Made by a program: the position numbers and the translations under genes | Shown: in pieces, positions 15,404-23,654 of the stretch | How the letters are laid out: each line of letters starts with the position of its first letter | How positions within the stretch are numbered: position 1 is the stretch's first letter | Notes under the pieces: model-generated | What the model saw: only the letters and a program-made list of their open reading frames with translations | What the model was told of the DNA's origin: nothing | Database searches by the model: none | IMG/VR virus record: IMGVR_UViG_3300025420_000010 | Span: 1-42,216 of that record | DNA from: a virus | Reading direction: 5' to 3' (one strand) | Length of the DNA stretch: 42,216 nt

Positions 15404-16492
15404 TCAGCAATGTGTCACTATCCCGTTTGTTATTACCATCGTTGATGTATTTACTGTGCCTGCCGAACAAGATACACCGACAGCTGCTCCAACATTTATT
15501 CCACTATTAAATATAGCGGTCCCATTTACGGTTAATGGAGAACTTATAAAAGAAGCAGTTGCCCCAAAGTAAGCAATGTTACTTCCGTTTCCATTATTAT
15601 AATCTTGAATAACAACCGGAAAATTATTTTGCCCAGAACGTAAATTTATATTTCCATATTGCGAACCAAAAATAAGGGCTGTTCGATTAACCCCACCAGC
15701 ATCAATACCATTAAACGCTATTTCTTGACTATCTACGCCGTTACCAACTGCTCTAGTTCCAAAATACGCTCCACGATAAACTTGTCCGTCTCTTGAAAAT
15801 AAACAAGCGCCCCACTTTAATCCTGTCGTGGCGTTACACGTCCAAGCTACTGCTGACGAAGGTTGTATAGTGCCAGAAAGAAACGCGACTGATCCCGATA
15901 CAATAGTCGAAGCATTTCTTGAGTCAAAATCAAACTCATTTTGCTCAGTAACATTTGTAATCCCTGCATCACCATTCCAAGTATTTATACCAAATAAATT
16001 TGCCCCATTTCCGCTGGCTCTAGCCACAAAAAACCCGGAAACGCAGCCACCTCTAGGTGAAATTCCAGTCCAATCTTTTGCACAATCTGAATATCCAGAA
16101 ACTGCATTTGATTGAAGATTTGTAGCAGTTGTTGGCTCTATAACTGCCCCTACAAGAGCTTCAGTAGCATGATAACCGCCCCAAAATGATGAAAAGAATT
16201 GGCCTATATTTATATTTCCGACATTTGAAACAACATAATCATATTGCTGTGTGTTATCAAAAGCACCAGCATTTGTTACATTAATTATACTAGGAGTTAA
16301 TGTCCAAGCACCCGCAGAACTTACAGTTCCTAAATTATACCAGTTCCCTTGAATATTCGCCCCAAAATTGTAAGGCGAGCCAGATGGTAAGGTAAATCCC
16401 CAAGTCATCTGGTTATAGGTTTGAGCGCAGGCACCATTTACCCACAACAATGCAACCAGCAAAGTTAAAAAGTTTTTGATACCTGCGATCAT
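15404..16492 (-). CDS. Exported fiber-like protein
   Basis: 362 residues; AAGGA precedes the ATG. The N terminus has a textbook Sec signal peptide: charged start, hydrophobic core FLTLLVALLWV, and ACA before Q24. The mature part is beta-rich and full of Asn, Gly, Thr and Ser, with six cysteines (two close pairs, DCAKDWTGISPRGGC and CNATTGLKWGAC). The end (FNSGINVGAAVGVSCSAGTV, then a terminal THC) is of a type seen at fiber tips. Composition is more A+T-rich than its neighbours, suggesting exchange of a host-recognition gene. It sits between gp4 and a small coiled-coil gene. Confidence 0.65.
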   Translation of the reverse strand: MIAGIKNFLTLLVALLWVNGACAQTYNQMTWGFTLPSGSPYNFGANIQGNWYNLGTVSSAGAWTLTPSIINVTNAGAFDNTQQYDYVVSNVGNINIGQFFSSFWGGYHATEALVGAVIEPTTATNLQSNAVSGYSDCAKDWTGISPRGGCVSGFFVARASGNGANLFGINTWNGDAGITNVTEQNEFDFDSRNASTIVSGSVAFLSGTIQPSSAVAWTCNATTGLKWGACLFSRDGQVYRGAYFGTRAVGNGVDSQEIAFNGIDAGGVNRTALIFGSQYGNINLRSGQNNFPVVIQDYNNGNGSNIAYFGATASFISSPLTVNGTAIFNSGINVGAAVGVSCSAGTVNTSTMVITNGIVTHC

Positions 16493-16493
16493 G

Positions 16494-16838
16494 TTAAGCG
16501 TCCTTTTTCAAAGAAGACACAGGAGTATTTGATGAAGGTTTAGGCTTTGCAGACTCAACAAGTTCCTTCTGTGCCTTCAACTCTGCAAGCTGAGTTTTCG
16601 CAAGTTCTAATTCTACAGCCTTGCGTTCCAACTCAGCCTGTAATTCATCTTCACGGGTCTTAAAGGCCCCCGGACCGCCTTTGGTGATGAAGTCGATTTC
16701 TTCTTTCGCATCTCCGACCAAGATCGGATCAGTTTTACCCTCATCTTTATATCCGACAACCTTCGGATATTCTTGAAATTTATATTCTGGAAATTCCATA
16801 CTCTCATACACACCGAGATAAGGTTTAACTTTAGCCAT
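16494..16838 (-). CDS. Small coiled-coil protein of unknown function
   Basis: 114 residues with GGAG upstream of the ATG. The first half is mixed (KVKPYLGVYESMEFPEYKFQ); residues about 62-97 form a strongly heptad-like helix (EDELQAELERKAVELELAKT), and the tail is Ser/Pro/Lys-rich. It follows the coat gene after a strong hairpin. It could be a head-decoration or head-completion protein. No family recognised. Confidence 0.5.
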   Translation of the reverse strand: MAKVKPYLGVYESMEFPEYKFQEYPKVVGYKDEGKTDPILVGDAKEEIDFITKGGPGAFKTREDELQAELERKAVELELAKTQLAELKAQKELVESAKPKPSSNTPVSSLKKDA

Positions 16839-16861
16839 TTACTTGCTCCTTACGAGTGAAG

Positions 16862-16884
16862 GGAGAGGGCACTTTGCCCTCTCC
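16862..16884 (-). terminator. Strong hairpin after the coat gene, possible partial terminator
   Basis: GGAGAGGGCA (16862-16871) and TGCCCTCTCC (16875-16884) form a perfect 10-bp stem with a 3-base loop, 9 bases after the coat stop codon. On the minus strand it is followed by CTTCACTC, a poor U tract. It may reduce read-through or protect the coat mRNA 3' end. Confidence 0.55.
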
Positions 16885-16893
16885 TTTTAGTGA

Positions 16894-18108
16894 TTAGATG
16901 ATGTCTGCGACAACAACCGCCCACTCAGGACGAACCCAGACATAACCATACAACACATCAAGACGTGTGATGAACTGGTCCGACTTAATGTCAAAACCTG
17001 TCACCATACGCATCGAAACGCCGTCCATACGCTCTCTTGCCGTTTCCTGCATGTTCTTTGGCAATTCCAAATCCGCCGTCGCCATCGTGACTGCATCTGG
17101 AATGAATGCAAGGTTCTTGCGATAAACGCTGCTTGCCAACGTCAGGGTCACAATCGCTGCACCGTTAGCAGGAGAAGCCGTAACCGTCTGATACTGAACC
17201 GTTGAACCGCCAGATGGTGGAACAATCGCAGGATAGATGGAGATGCTTGTCGCGCCCGCAGCAGCTGCTGCCGTTACAACGAACTGCTGCAACGAACCAA
17301 CTGATACTTTGGTGATGCGGTTGACGGCGCTCACGCCAGCAAACGTGATGATGTCGCCTTGTGCAAGCGGGCCACCAAGAGCGTTTGTGGTGATGGTCGT
17401 GCCGGTCTGGTTTGCACCAGAAACCGTCATCGTGCCCGTGTATGCGCCGGTCGTGTGTTTGATAACCGTCTGGTCTTCGAACCAGTCGAAGCCAATCGCG
17501 TTATAAACTTCACCCTTGCGATACTGCTCAGAGATTTCCGTGGCTGGGTTCAACAGGCCAGAAAGGTTCTGGACCGTGCGAGCCATCGTGACAGGATCGA
17601 GGATGAACTTGCGGGAGTCCGTAGGCGCAGAGCGTAAGCTCAAGAGTGCTTTTGCATTCAAGAACGTCTCAAGCGTCGGACGGAGCAAGTTACCAGCAGC
17701 GTCAAAGTTACCAACAAGGTTGGAAACGCCGCCTTCAACACCTGACATCACGTCTGCAGCGACAGCGCCGACGAGGTTGTTTACAGCTGGCGCAAGGATG
17801 CGTTTGGAATAGTCGTCCAAAGACATCGTGCGTTCAACGCTGTTAAACGAAACGTCAACGCCTTTTTGGGTGGCGAGGGTCAGCGTGGTGCTGGTTTCCG
17901 CCGTATCTTGGATCTGCGCTACAGGGCCATTTCTAACCGTGTAATCGTTAGGCAGACGGATGCGGAGGCTCTGACCGATTTTCGCGCCGGTCACAGCAAA
18001 CTGGTCATCATACTGCGTATCGATGTGCTGCAGGAAGGAGTTGGTGTTTACCCAGAGGCGCACGGCCTCACGGGTAATCATGTTAATTGTTAAAATTGTA
18101 TTTGACAT
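16894..18108 (-). CDS. Major coat protein, P22 gp5 family
   Basis: 404 residues, close to the 430 of P22 gp5, with GAGGA before the ATG. The start (ILTINMITREAVRLWVNTN, FLQHIDTQYDDQFAV, KIGQSLRIRLP) and the body (VDVSFNSVERTMSLDDYSKR, ILDPVTMARTVQNLSG, YNAIGFDWFEDQTV) match the HK97-fold coat family of P22-like phages. Residues about 220-330 are a Thr/Gly/Val-rich inserted beta domain, comparable in place to the P22 I-domain. There is no cysteine, in contrast to the exported proteins. The scaffold gene lies just upstream, separated by a highly structured leader. Confidence 0.85.
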   Translation of the reverse strand: MSNTILTINMITREAVRLWVNTNSFLQHIDTQYDDQFAVTGAKIGQSLRIRLPNDYTVRNGPVAQIQDTAETSTTLTLATQKGVDVSFNSVERTMSLDDYSKRILAPAVNNLVGAVAADVMSGVEGGVSNLVGNFDAAGNLLRPTLETFLNAKALLSLRSAPTDSRKFILDPVTMARTVQNLSGLLNPATEISEQYRKGEVYNAIGFDWFEDQTVIKHTTGAYTGTMTVSGANQTGTTITTNALGGPLAQGDIITFAGVSAVNRITKVSVGSLQQFVVTAAAAAGATSISIYPAIVPPSGGSTVQYQTVTASPANGAAIVTLTLASSVYRKNLAFIPDAVTMATADLELPKNMQETARERMDGVSMRMVTGFDIKSDQFITRLDVLYGYVWVRPEWAVVVADII

Positions 18109-18128
18109 CTCTAAGTCCTCTGGGTTAC

Positions 18129-18266
18129 GCGCTCACGGCGCAGTGGTATTGTCAAAATACAAAGGGAGTCCTTTGTTCATCTGACGGAGCCTGCGACCGT
18201 CTCTTGACAGGCAACCCAGATCGCTTACCCTGCGATCAGCAAGGGGAGGACGTTTAAGGTGTCCTC
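18129..18266 (-). promoter_or_regulatory. Structured leader of the coat gene with five successive hairpins
   Basis: The 160-base gap between scaffold and coat holds no convincing gene. It can form five perfect short stems in a row: 18246-18251/18261-18266 (GAGGAC/GTCCTC), 18219-18224/18232-18237 (GATCGC/GCGATC), 18183-18187/18197-18201 (GACGG/CCGTC), 18159-18165/18170-18176 (ACAAAGG/CCTTTGT) and 18129-18132/18138-18141 (GCGC/GCGC). The fourth is followed on the transcribed strand by ATTTTG, so it could be a weak terminator. The leader may set the coat-to-scaffold ratio through RNA processing, stability or translation. Confidence 0.6.
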
Positions 18267-18268
18267 GC

Positions 18269-19024
18269 CTACCTTTTGCGACGAGCCATAGCTTGCTCAT
18301 TGCGAAGTCTTGCCCATTCTTCCATTGAAATGTTCGGGTCGTCAAGTGTTGCCAGGGCACTTCCAATCCCTTGAACCTTCGGAGAAATCGGGGGCGGAGC
18401 GGATGTCACTCTTTTCGGTGCGGTGACTGCTGATGCGAGTTTAGCAACTGCCACAGCCTGTCTGGCGGTTGGCAAGAGTGCAATTCGGGCAGCTTCGTCA
18501 GGATTTTTAGCCAGATGGTAGAGGACTTCGTGTGGGTTTCCAGTTTCAATCGCTGCTTCCGTGAGCGAAGTCGGAATTCCACCAAGGATCTGAGCCATGT
18601 TGTTAAGCTGCGGAGCCCAATCGCCATATTTAGCCAGCCCTTCATTCCAGATTTTATCAGTCGTGGATTTCCACTCGTTTTGTTTTGCCAGTTCTTGCGC
18701 CTGACGGTAAATTTCCATCTGGACTTGGCGGGGGTCAACACCACCAGCAGACTGTGGGGCATCATAATACTGCTGCTGCGGGGCTTCCATGGCTTGGAGG
18801 CGCTCTTCAAGTTCGCGCTTTTGGCGGGTCAACTGGCCAATGCGATCTAAAAGGCCCTGCGGCGGTTTGTTTTCAGTCTCGAGTGTGACAGGTGCCTCTG
18901 GCGGTGCTTCTTGCGGGGCCTCAACTGCAGCCTCTACAACTGGTGCAGCTACTGGCGCTTCGACAGGAGCAGCCCCCGCCTCGCCCTCGGCCTGACGGTT
19001 TATGGTGTTGTAAAATGTTTTCAT
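18269..19024 (-). CDS. Capsid scaffolding protein
   Basis: 251 residues, with AAAGGAG before the ATG. The N-terminal third is acidic and Ala/Pro/Glu-rich (GEAGAAPVEAPVAAP), followed by a coiled coil at about 57-80 (LLDRIGQLTRQKRELEERLQ) and a helical middle. The C terminus is basic (EWARLRNEQAMARRKR), as in P22 gp8, whose basic C-terminal helices bind the coat. Location directly before the coat gene supports the call. It is expected inside the procapsid and to leave before packaging. Confidence 0.75.
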   Translation of the reverse strand: MKTFYNTINRQAEGEAGAAPVEAPVAAPVVEAAVEAPQEAPPEAPVTLETENKPPQGLLDRIGQLTRQKRELEERLQAMEAPQQQYYDAPQSAGGVDPRQVQMEIYRQAQELAKQNEWKSTTDKIWNEGLAKYGDWAPQLNNMAQILGGIPTSLTEAAIETGNPHEVLYHLAKNPDEAARIALLPTARQAVAVAKLASAVTAPKRVTSAPPPISPKVQGIGSALATLDDPNISMEEWARLRNEQAMARRKR

Positions 19025-19025
19025 G

Positions 19026-19355
19026 TTAGGCTCCTTTACCTTTCTTCATTTGTAAGACGCCCTCACGCCCTCGACGTAACGTCGCATCCTTGACTAAAGC
19101 ATCATGGATCTCATCTTTTAACACATCATCCATATTTGTTGTAAGTAATTGTGCAAGTGTAGCTCTTGCTGCGTCCAGATAAAGCGGCCAGCAAGACGAA
19201 ACATAAGTTTTAAGATCGCGGTGTTCTGCATAAAATTCGTTGCTTCTTGAGGCCCAGCTTTCGTAGACCTCCTCTGCCATCTTCTTCGCGGTTTCCGCGA
19301 CCATCTTATGCGCATGTGCCCCTTTACCGGGGAGTTTAACTAACGGCTCTCTCAT
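19026..19355 (-). CDS. Unknown late protein, helical
   Basis: 109 residues with TTGGAG upstream. It is mostly helical (VAETAKKMAEEVYESWASRS, DAARATLAQLLTT) with a basic end (LRRGREGVLQMKKGKGA). It lies immediately before the scaffold gene and overlaps the upstream gene by 4 bases, so it belongs to the head module. No family recognised. Confidence 0.5.
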   Translation of the reverse strand: MREPLVKLPGKGAHAHKMVAETAKKMAEEVYESWASRSNEFYAEHRDLKTYVSSCWPLYLDAARATLAQLLTTNMDDVLKDEIHDALVKDATLRRGREGVLQMKKGKGA

Positions 19356-19981
19356 CTTGGCTCCAATGGTAACAACACATTCACATCACGCTCGCTATAC
19401 GGGGTAACATAGTAATTCCGTAAACGAGTTCCCTCTGGTGATTGTTCGTAATAAGCTCCTTGCGAAAACGGCTTCGTCCCGGCAAACATGCTACCCCAAC
19501 CTTGCATGTTCGGCATTGTTGTTTCTTGTGAAAATTGCTCGTAAGGAACAAACCGGCTTACGTCAGGAATGCGCTCATTCTGGAAGCCTGTCAATGGATT
19601 AGTCGAAAACCCTCCGATATAATCGGCTCTTTTTTGTAAATAATCTTCCCGCAAGGCATTCAATTCAGACGGGGAGAAATTATGTTGAGTGATCTGGTTT
19701 TCATTTCCAAAATACGAGCCAATTTGCGCCCGCATTGCTGACGGATAAAGGTTCGACGCACGTTCACGTAGAGTCTGCCGTTGATAACCCTCATTCACCT
19801 GCCGCTGTTCTTCTGGGGTAAACGTGTAAGGCATTCCCTCAAACGAAAAATATTCGACAGGCCGTCTTGGGGGCAGCGGAATGCCCCCTTGAGGTGGAGG
19901 ATTGTAGAACTCATCCGACAGATATTCCGCTATCGCGTTTCTATCGATTGGCTCGTAGTTGTATTTAATCTCCCCCGCCAT
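19352..19981 (-). CDS. Unknown head-module protein
   Basis: 209 residues. The start MAGEIKYNYEP at 19981 is preferred because it follows the upstream TGA by 10 bases and has GAGGGTGAG in front; a longer reading would overlap by about 60 bases. The sequence is polar, aromatic and Gln/Asn/Pro-rich (NPPPQGGIPLPPRRP, YTFTPEEQRQVNEGYQRQT), suggesting a partly extended structural protein. No motif recognised. Confidence 0.45.
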   Translation of the reverse strand: MAGEIKYNYEPIDRNAIAEYLSDEFYNPPPQGGIPLPPRRPVEYFSFEGMPYTFTPEEQRQVNEGYQRQTLRERASNLYPSAMRAQIGSYFGNENQITQHNFSPSELNALREDYLQKRADYIGGFSTNPLTGFQNERIPDVSRFVPYEQFSQETTMPNMQGWGSMFAGTKPFSQGAYYEQSPEGTRLRNYYVTPYSERDVNVLLPLEPR

Positions 19982-19991
19982 CTCACCCTCA

Positions 19992-21419
19992 TCATCTATT
20001 TTGTTCGTAGTATTGCTGGGTTTTGCGACCGCGTTCTGCTTCGTCCTGCCCAAACAATTTGTCGAACATTTGAGTGATTTTGTAGTTTAAGTTGCCTTCC
20101 CATTCATCTGCCGGAGCAACCTCTGCAGGACGTTTGGTTGGCATAGGCGCGGTCTTACCACCCTTACCACCTTTAGCCTTTTGTCCCGCTGCCCCGCCCA
20201 TTGGCTCAGCCATCTCTGATCCTACAGGACGTTGTTGCGGGCGACCGTAAACATCTATCGGCGGAAGTTGTTGCGCTCCTCTTGCCGTTGGTGTAGCCAT
20301 AGCACCGCCAACATCCCGAACAGCAGGAGCGCCACCATCGCGTCCGTAATAAGCTGCCATAAAGGGCAGACCCACACCTGCAGCACCTGCCGCAATTTTA
20401 CCAAAAGGAATTCCGCCGGAACGTAGCGCATTTGCAGCCTCCCCATAAGGGATCATCGCGGTTCCTTGTTGCGGGCCGGAAAGGACATTCCCGGTCACAT
20501 CACGAAACTCACCATACGCTCCATTTGGTGCTTGATATTCGCCACGCGCAAATGTCGGCAGGCCCCCACGAACGGCAGGAACACCGCCTTGCTGTGCCAT
20601 TGGCATTGAGCCTTGACGAAGTGCAACACCCTGCCCCATTTCTTCTGGGGTGTAATCGAGTTCTACCGCCCCCGGACCTGTTCGTCTGCCAGGAACGTAA
20701 GGGCCGTATTCACCCTTACCTTGGTTCCTGTAATAAGCAGCCATTGTATTTTCATCAAAGCGAGAACGAGGTCGATCAATGAAAGGGCCCGGACCTGCAG
20801 GACCTTCATAATCATAAGCCGCAGGTGCAGGACTTGGCATCCCACGACGCTGCGCCATCACAGCATTTGCCTCAAACGCATTTCTGCTTGTAGGCAAAGG
20901 ACCTTGTTCAATGGCCAAGAAATCCTCTGGTCTAAACGCTTGTGGTCTGCCCGGAGCCCTTGAGCCTGCCGCCCCGCGCCGATAGGCCTCCATCATATTC
21001 GCATCAAACGAGCCTCTTGGGGCCGCTGCGACTGGCTCGTAACTTAATGCAGGAGCGCCAGCGCCACCGATAGCGCGAGGACCACCAGCTGCTCCGGCTT
21101 CACGTCCTGCAATTTGTGTAAATGCTGAACGACCGGGACGCGCTGCATAGAACGACGCCACATCTGTCGGAAACGCTTCGGAGCCATAAAGTCTTCCTCT
21201 CGCAAATTCTTCGGGATATTGCTCACGCAGCATCTGTTCGTAACCGAGGGAACCTAATTCCTCTCGCGTAGCCTGCCCGAAAGGCGCACCGCCCATCGAG
21301 TTCTCAACCATCTCTCTACCAATACCACGGATAAGAGCCGCAAGCCATGACTGCCCCGGCACCACATTGCGTTCACCCGCAGCTACCGCTTCTTCCTGTT
21401 GTGTGCGCTTCGGTGCCAT
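19992..21419 (-). CDS. Large Ala/Gly/Pro-rich protein with three internal repeats
   Basis: 475 residues, GGAGAGG before the ATG. It is rich in Ala, Gly, Pro and Arg and probably extended. A short unit of the form F-D/E-x-N-x-x-x-A-x-x-R appears three times in the middle third: SFDANMMEAYRRG, AFEANAVMAQRRG and RFDENTMAAYYRN. A hydrophobic GKIAAGAAGVGLPFMAAYYG segment lies near residue 350. It is located between portal and scaffold genes, so an internal head or portal-associated protein is likely. Family unknown. Confidence 0.45.
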   Translation of the reverse strand: MAPKRTQQEEAVAAGERNVVPGQSWLAALIRGIGREMVENSMGGAPFGQATREELGSLGYEQMLREQYPEEFARGRLYGSEAFPTDVASFYAARPGRSAFTQIAGREAGAAGGPRAIGGAGAPALSYEPVAAAPRGSFDANMMEAYRRGAAGSRAPGRPQAFRPEDFLAIEQGPLPTSRNAFEANAVMAQRRGMPSPAPAAYDYEGPAGPGPFIDRPRSRFDENTMAAYYRNQGKGEYGPYVPGRRTGPGAVELDYTPEEMGQGVALRQGSMPMAQQGGVPAVRGGLPTFARGEYQAPNGAYGEFRDVTGNVLSGPQQGTAMIPYGEAANALRSGGIPFGKIAAGAAGVGLPFMAAYYGRDGGAPAVRDVGGAMATPTARGAQQLPPIDVYGRPQQRPVGSEMAEPMGGAAGQKAKGGKGGKTAPMPTKRPAEVAPADEWEGNLNYKITQMFDKLFGQDEAERGRKTQQYYEQNR

Positions 21420-23651
21420 TTAACCTCTCCGTGTAATCCGTGCTATCGTCCCCGGCATTTCCGGGTGCGGGCCGTAAACGTGACCATCTGGGCCTCTAAA
21501 AGCCCCTTCCGGCATTTCATGATCCTCAAGGGGAGCAGGCATTTGTTGATCGCGCTCTGAGGCATATTCCGCCCCCGGAGTTGACCCTTGCTCCTTGTGA
21601 CCTTCGTATGTATCGCTGATCGGAACGTCTTCGCTTTCCCGAACAACATCGTCTTGCAATTTTGCCAATTGTAGCGCAGAAAGCCCTTGCTTGCCAACCA
21701 CATCGATACGTTTTGTGATCGCGTCGTAGACATCGACTTCGCGCTTTTCGAGACGTGCTTGCGTCTTGCCTTTTTCCTTCGCCAACTCGTCCATCGTAGC
21801 CTTGAGCGCATCCTGCAATTGCTGCACTTGCATTCCAAGCATTTGCTCGTTTTGCGTCGGACCCTGACCAAGCGCCTGCGGCGGGACCATGCGCTTCAGT
21901 CTCTCGGCTGCTTCCTCTGCCATCGGGAAGTCGCCAGCTCTAAACATGATGTCACCGATGATATTGGTGAGCGCTGGGGACTGCGTGAGGATGAGGGTAA
22001 GTGCGTTAAACGCCTCCTCACGGCGTGTCGCATATCCCGGCCCGACATCTGCCTGCACTTCATACTGCCCGATAGCAGGGTTCAAAAGTCTTGTAATGAC
22101 CTCATTATTTTCATTCAACTCAAGCATGTGAGCCTGTTTGAGTTGTGGATCGAGCTTGACCTCTAAACTTTCACCATTCTCAGCCAAGATCATCACGATC
22201 CTGTTTGTGTCGTAAAGTTTCGGCACCAGATCCAGAATGATCTTGCCCACCTGCCGGATCGCAATCGCAAGGTTATCAATGAAATGGTAAGTAGCACGAT
22301 CACCTTGACGCTGACGTTCAGCAATCGCCTTTCCAGTTCGTTCATTCCCTTGTTGCCCCATCTGATTTTCGTATTGCCCGGAAACCATCTGCATTTCCAT
22401 TGCAGCGACTTCCATTCCCTTCAAGGCAACAGGCGAAGGAACGGGGGGCTCAACTCTTGCGGGAGGAGGCAAAGGTTTGCCATCATCACCAACAGATTTA
22501 TACGGCAAATAAGCGTGGTTCTGACGGTTTGCGGTCGCCCAGTATTCTTCAAAGCCCTCGACCGTTTCAACACCCACAATCCAAGGAGTCTTTGACTGCA
22601 AGGCACCATACTCAACTGCACTCGAAGCCCAGTAGTTATACATCCTCTGCGGATCTTTCATGGCCCGTGTGTGGCCTTTACGATCCATTCTTCCTTCAAT
22701 AATGATTTCTTCCCCAACCACTGGAATGATCGGGATGGTCTTTCCAATCCACTCTTTTTCCTCAGACTCAACAATATGAGTCCCGATGATAAAGTGGTAA
22801 TGGATAACTCGCTTTTGAACGCTGCGCTTTCTTGTCATTGGGTCAATAAAAACTGCGCTTTTTGGATCGACCTTGCGCAAATCTGACGCAAGAATTGTAG
22901 CCGGTTGTCCGTCCGGGCCGTCAAACATCAGCAATTCATCTTCAACATCTTCAGCTTCAAAATATTCCGCGACCCTCACATGGTCATCATCTCGCCAGCC
23001 ACGATCACCAACAAGACCTTCCGTCCCCATATACTTCACATACTGCGGATATTTCTTCTCAAAAACGTCTTTCGGCATGTCCTCGAAAATGAAAGCAAAT
23101 CTCATGTCTTCTTTTGCCGGAGCCCTTGCATCCGGGTCGATGTAGACCGTCATCGGATCTGGAATTGACGTGATGTAAATGTCTTGGTCGAAACTATCTT
23201 CAGACACATAGTCTGTAATCACACGCAAAAATCCAAGCCCCGCAGTGACTTGAAAAGTGGTCGCAACATCATAATGGGCCGGGGCGTTTGACTGATACTC
23301 AATATGCCGTGCAATTCCGTCCCAAATTCTTGCAGCCTCTGCGGTCGCACCATTTCCCGCAGCTCGATACTTAATCCCCGGCTTATTCATCTTGGCATCA
23401 TTAATAATGTTCAAGTTATGCTGACGGGTCTTATTAATCGTAAGCGCGGGGCGCTCGTCCCTTTGCCTGTCGTTCCACATCCTTGTCGGCCATTGGTATT
23501 TGTTGTCTGCGTCAGCATTAGCAAACTTCAAATCATCCAAAAACATGCGCCTTGCATAGCTCTCCCAATCCTCACAACGCCGAAAACGATCTTGCGCTCT
23601 TTTGAAGATTTTCTGAAACTTCTCGATGTTTTCGTTTGTAGGATTTGACAT
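21420..23651 (-). CDS. Portal protein, P22 gp1 type
   Basis: 743 residues, close to P22 gp1 (725). Typical stretches are SYARRMFLDDLKFANADADN, YQWPTRMWNDRQRDERPALT, INKTRQHNLNIINDAKMNKP, TAGLGFLRVITDYVSEDSFD, IPDPMTVYIDPDA and QNEMRPALT-like blocks of P22 portals, then GQYENQMGQQGNERTGKAIA in the crown/stem region. The C-terminal 130 residues are helical and charged (QLQDALKATMDELAKEKGKT), like the barrel and tail of P22 portal. It forms the dodecameric DNA gate bound by terminase and later by the gp4-like protein. It lies 3 bases after the terminase gene. Confidence 0.85.
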   Translation of the reverse strand: MSNPTNENIEKFQKIFKRAQDRFRRCEDWESYARRMFLDDLKFANADADNKYQWPTRMWNDRQRDERPALTINKTRQHNLNIINDAKMNKPGIKYRAAGNGATAEAARIWDGIARHIEYQSNAPAHYDVATTFQVTAGLGFLRVITDYVSEDSFDQDIYITSIPDPMTVYIDPDARAPAKEDMRFAFIFEDMPKDVFEKKYPQYVKYMGTEGLVGDRGWRDDDHVRVAEYFEAEDVEDELLMFDGPDGQPATILASDLRKVDPKSAVFIDPMTRKRSVQKRVIHYHFIIGTHIVESEEKEWIGKTIPIIPVVGEEIIIEGRMDRKGHTRAMKDPQRMYNYWASSAVEYGALQSKTPWIVGVETVEGFEEYWATANRQNHAYLPYKSVGDDGKPLPPPARVEPPVPSPVALKGMEVAAMEMQMVSGQYENQMGQQGNERTGKAIAERQRQGDRATYHFIDNLAIAIRQVGKIILDLVPKLYDTNRIVMILAENGESLEVKLDPQLKQAHMLELNENNEVITRLLNPAIGQYEVQADVGPGYATRREEAFNALTLILTQSPALTNIIGDIMFRAGDFPMAEEAAERLKRMVPPQALGQGPTQNEQMLGMQVQQLQDALKATMDELAKEKGKTQARLEKREVDVYDAITKRIDVVGKQGLSALQLAKLQDDVVRESEDVPISDTYEGHKEQGSTPGAEYASERDQQMPAPLEDHEMPEGAFRGPDGHVYGPHPEMPGTIARITRRG

Positions 23652-23654
23652 GTT

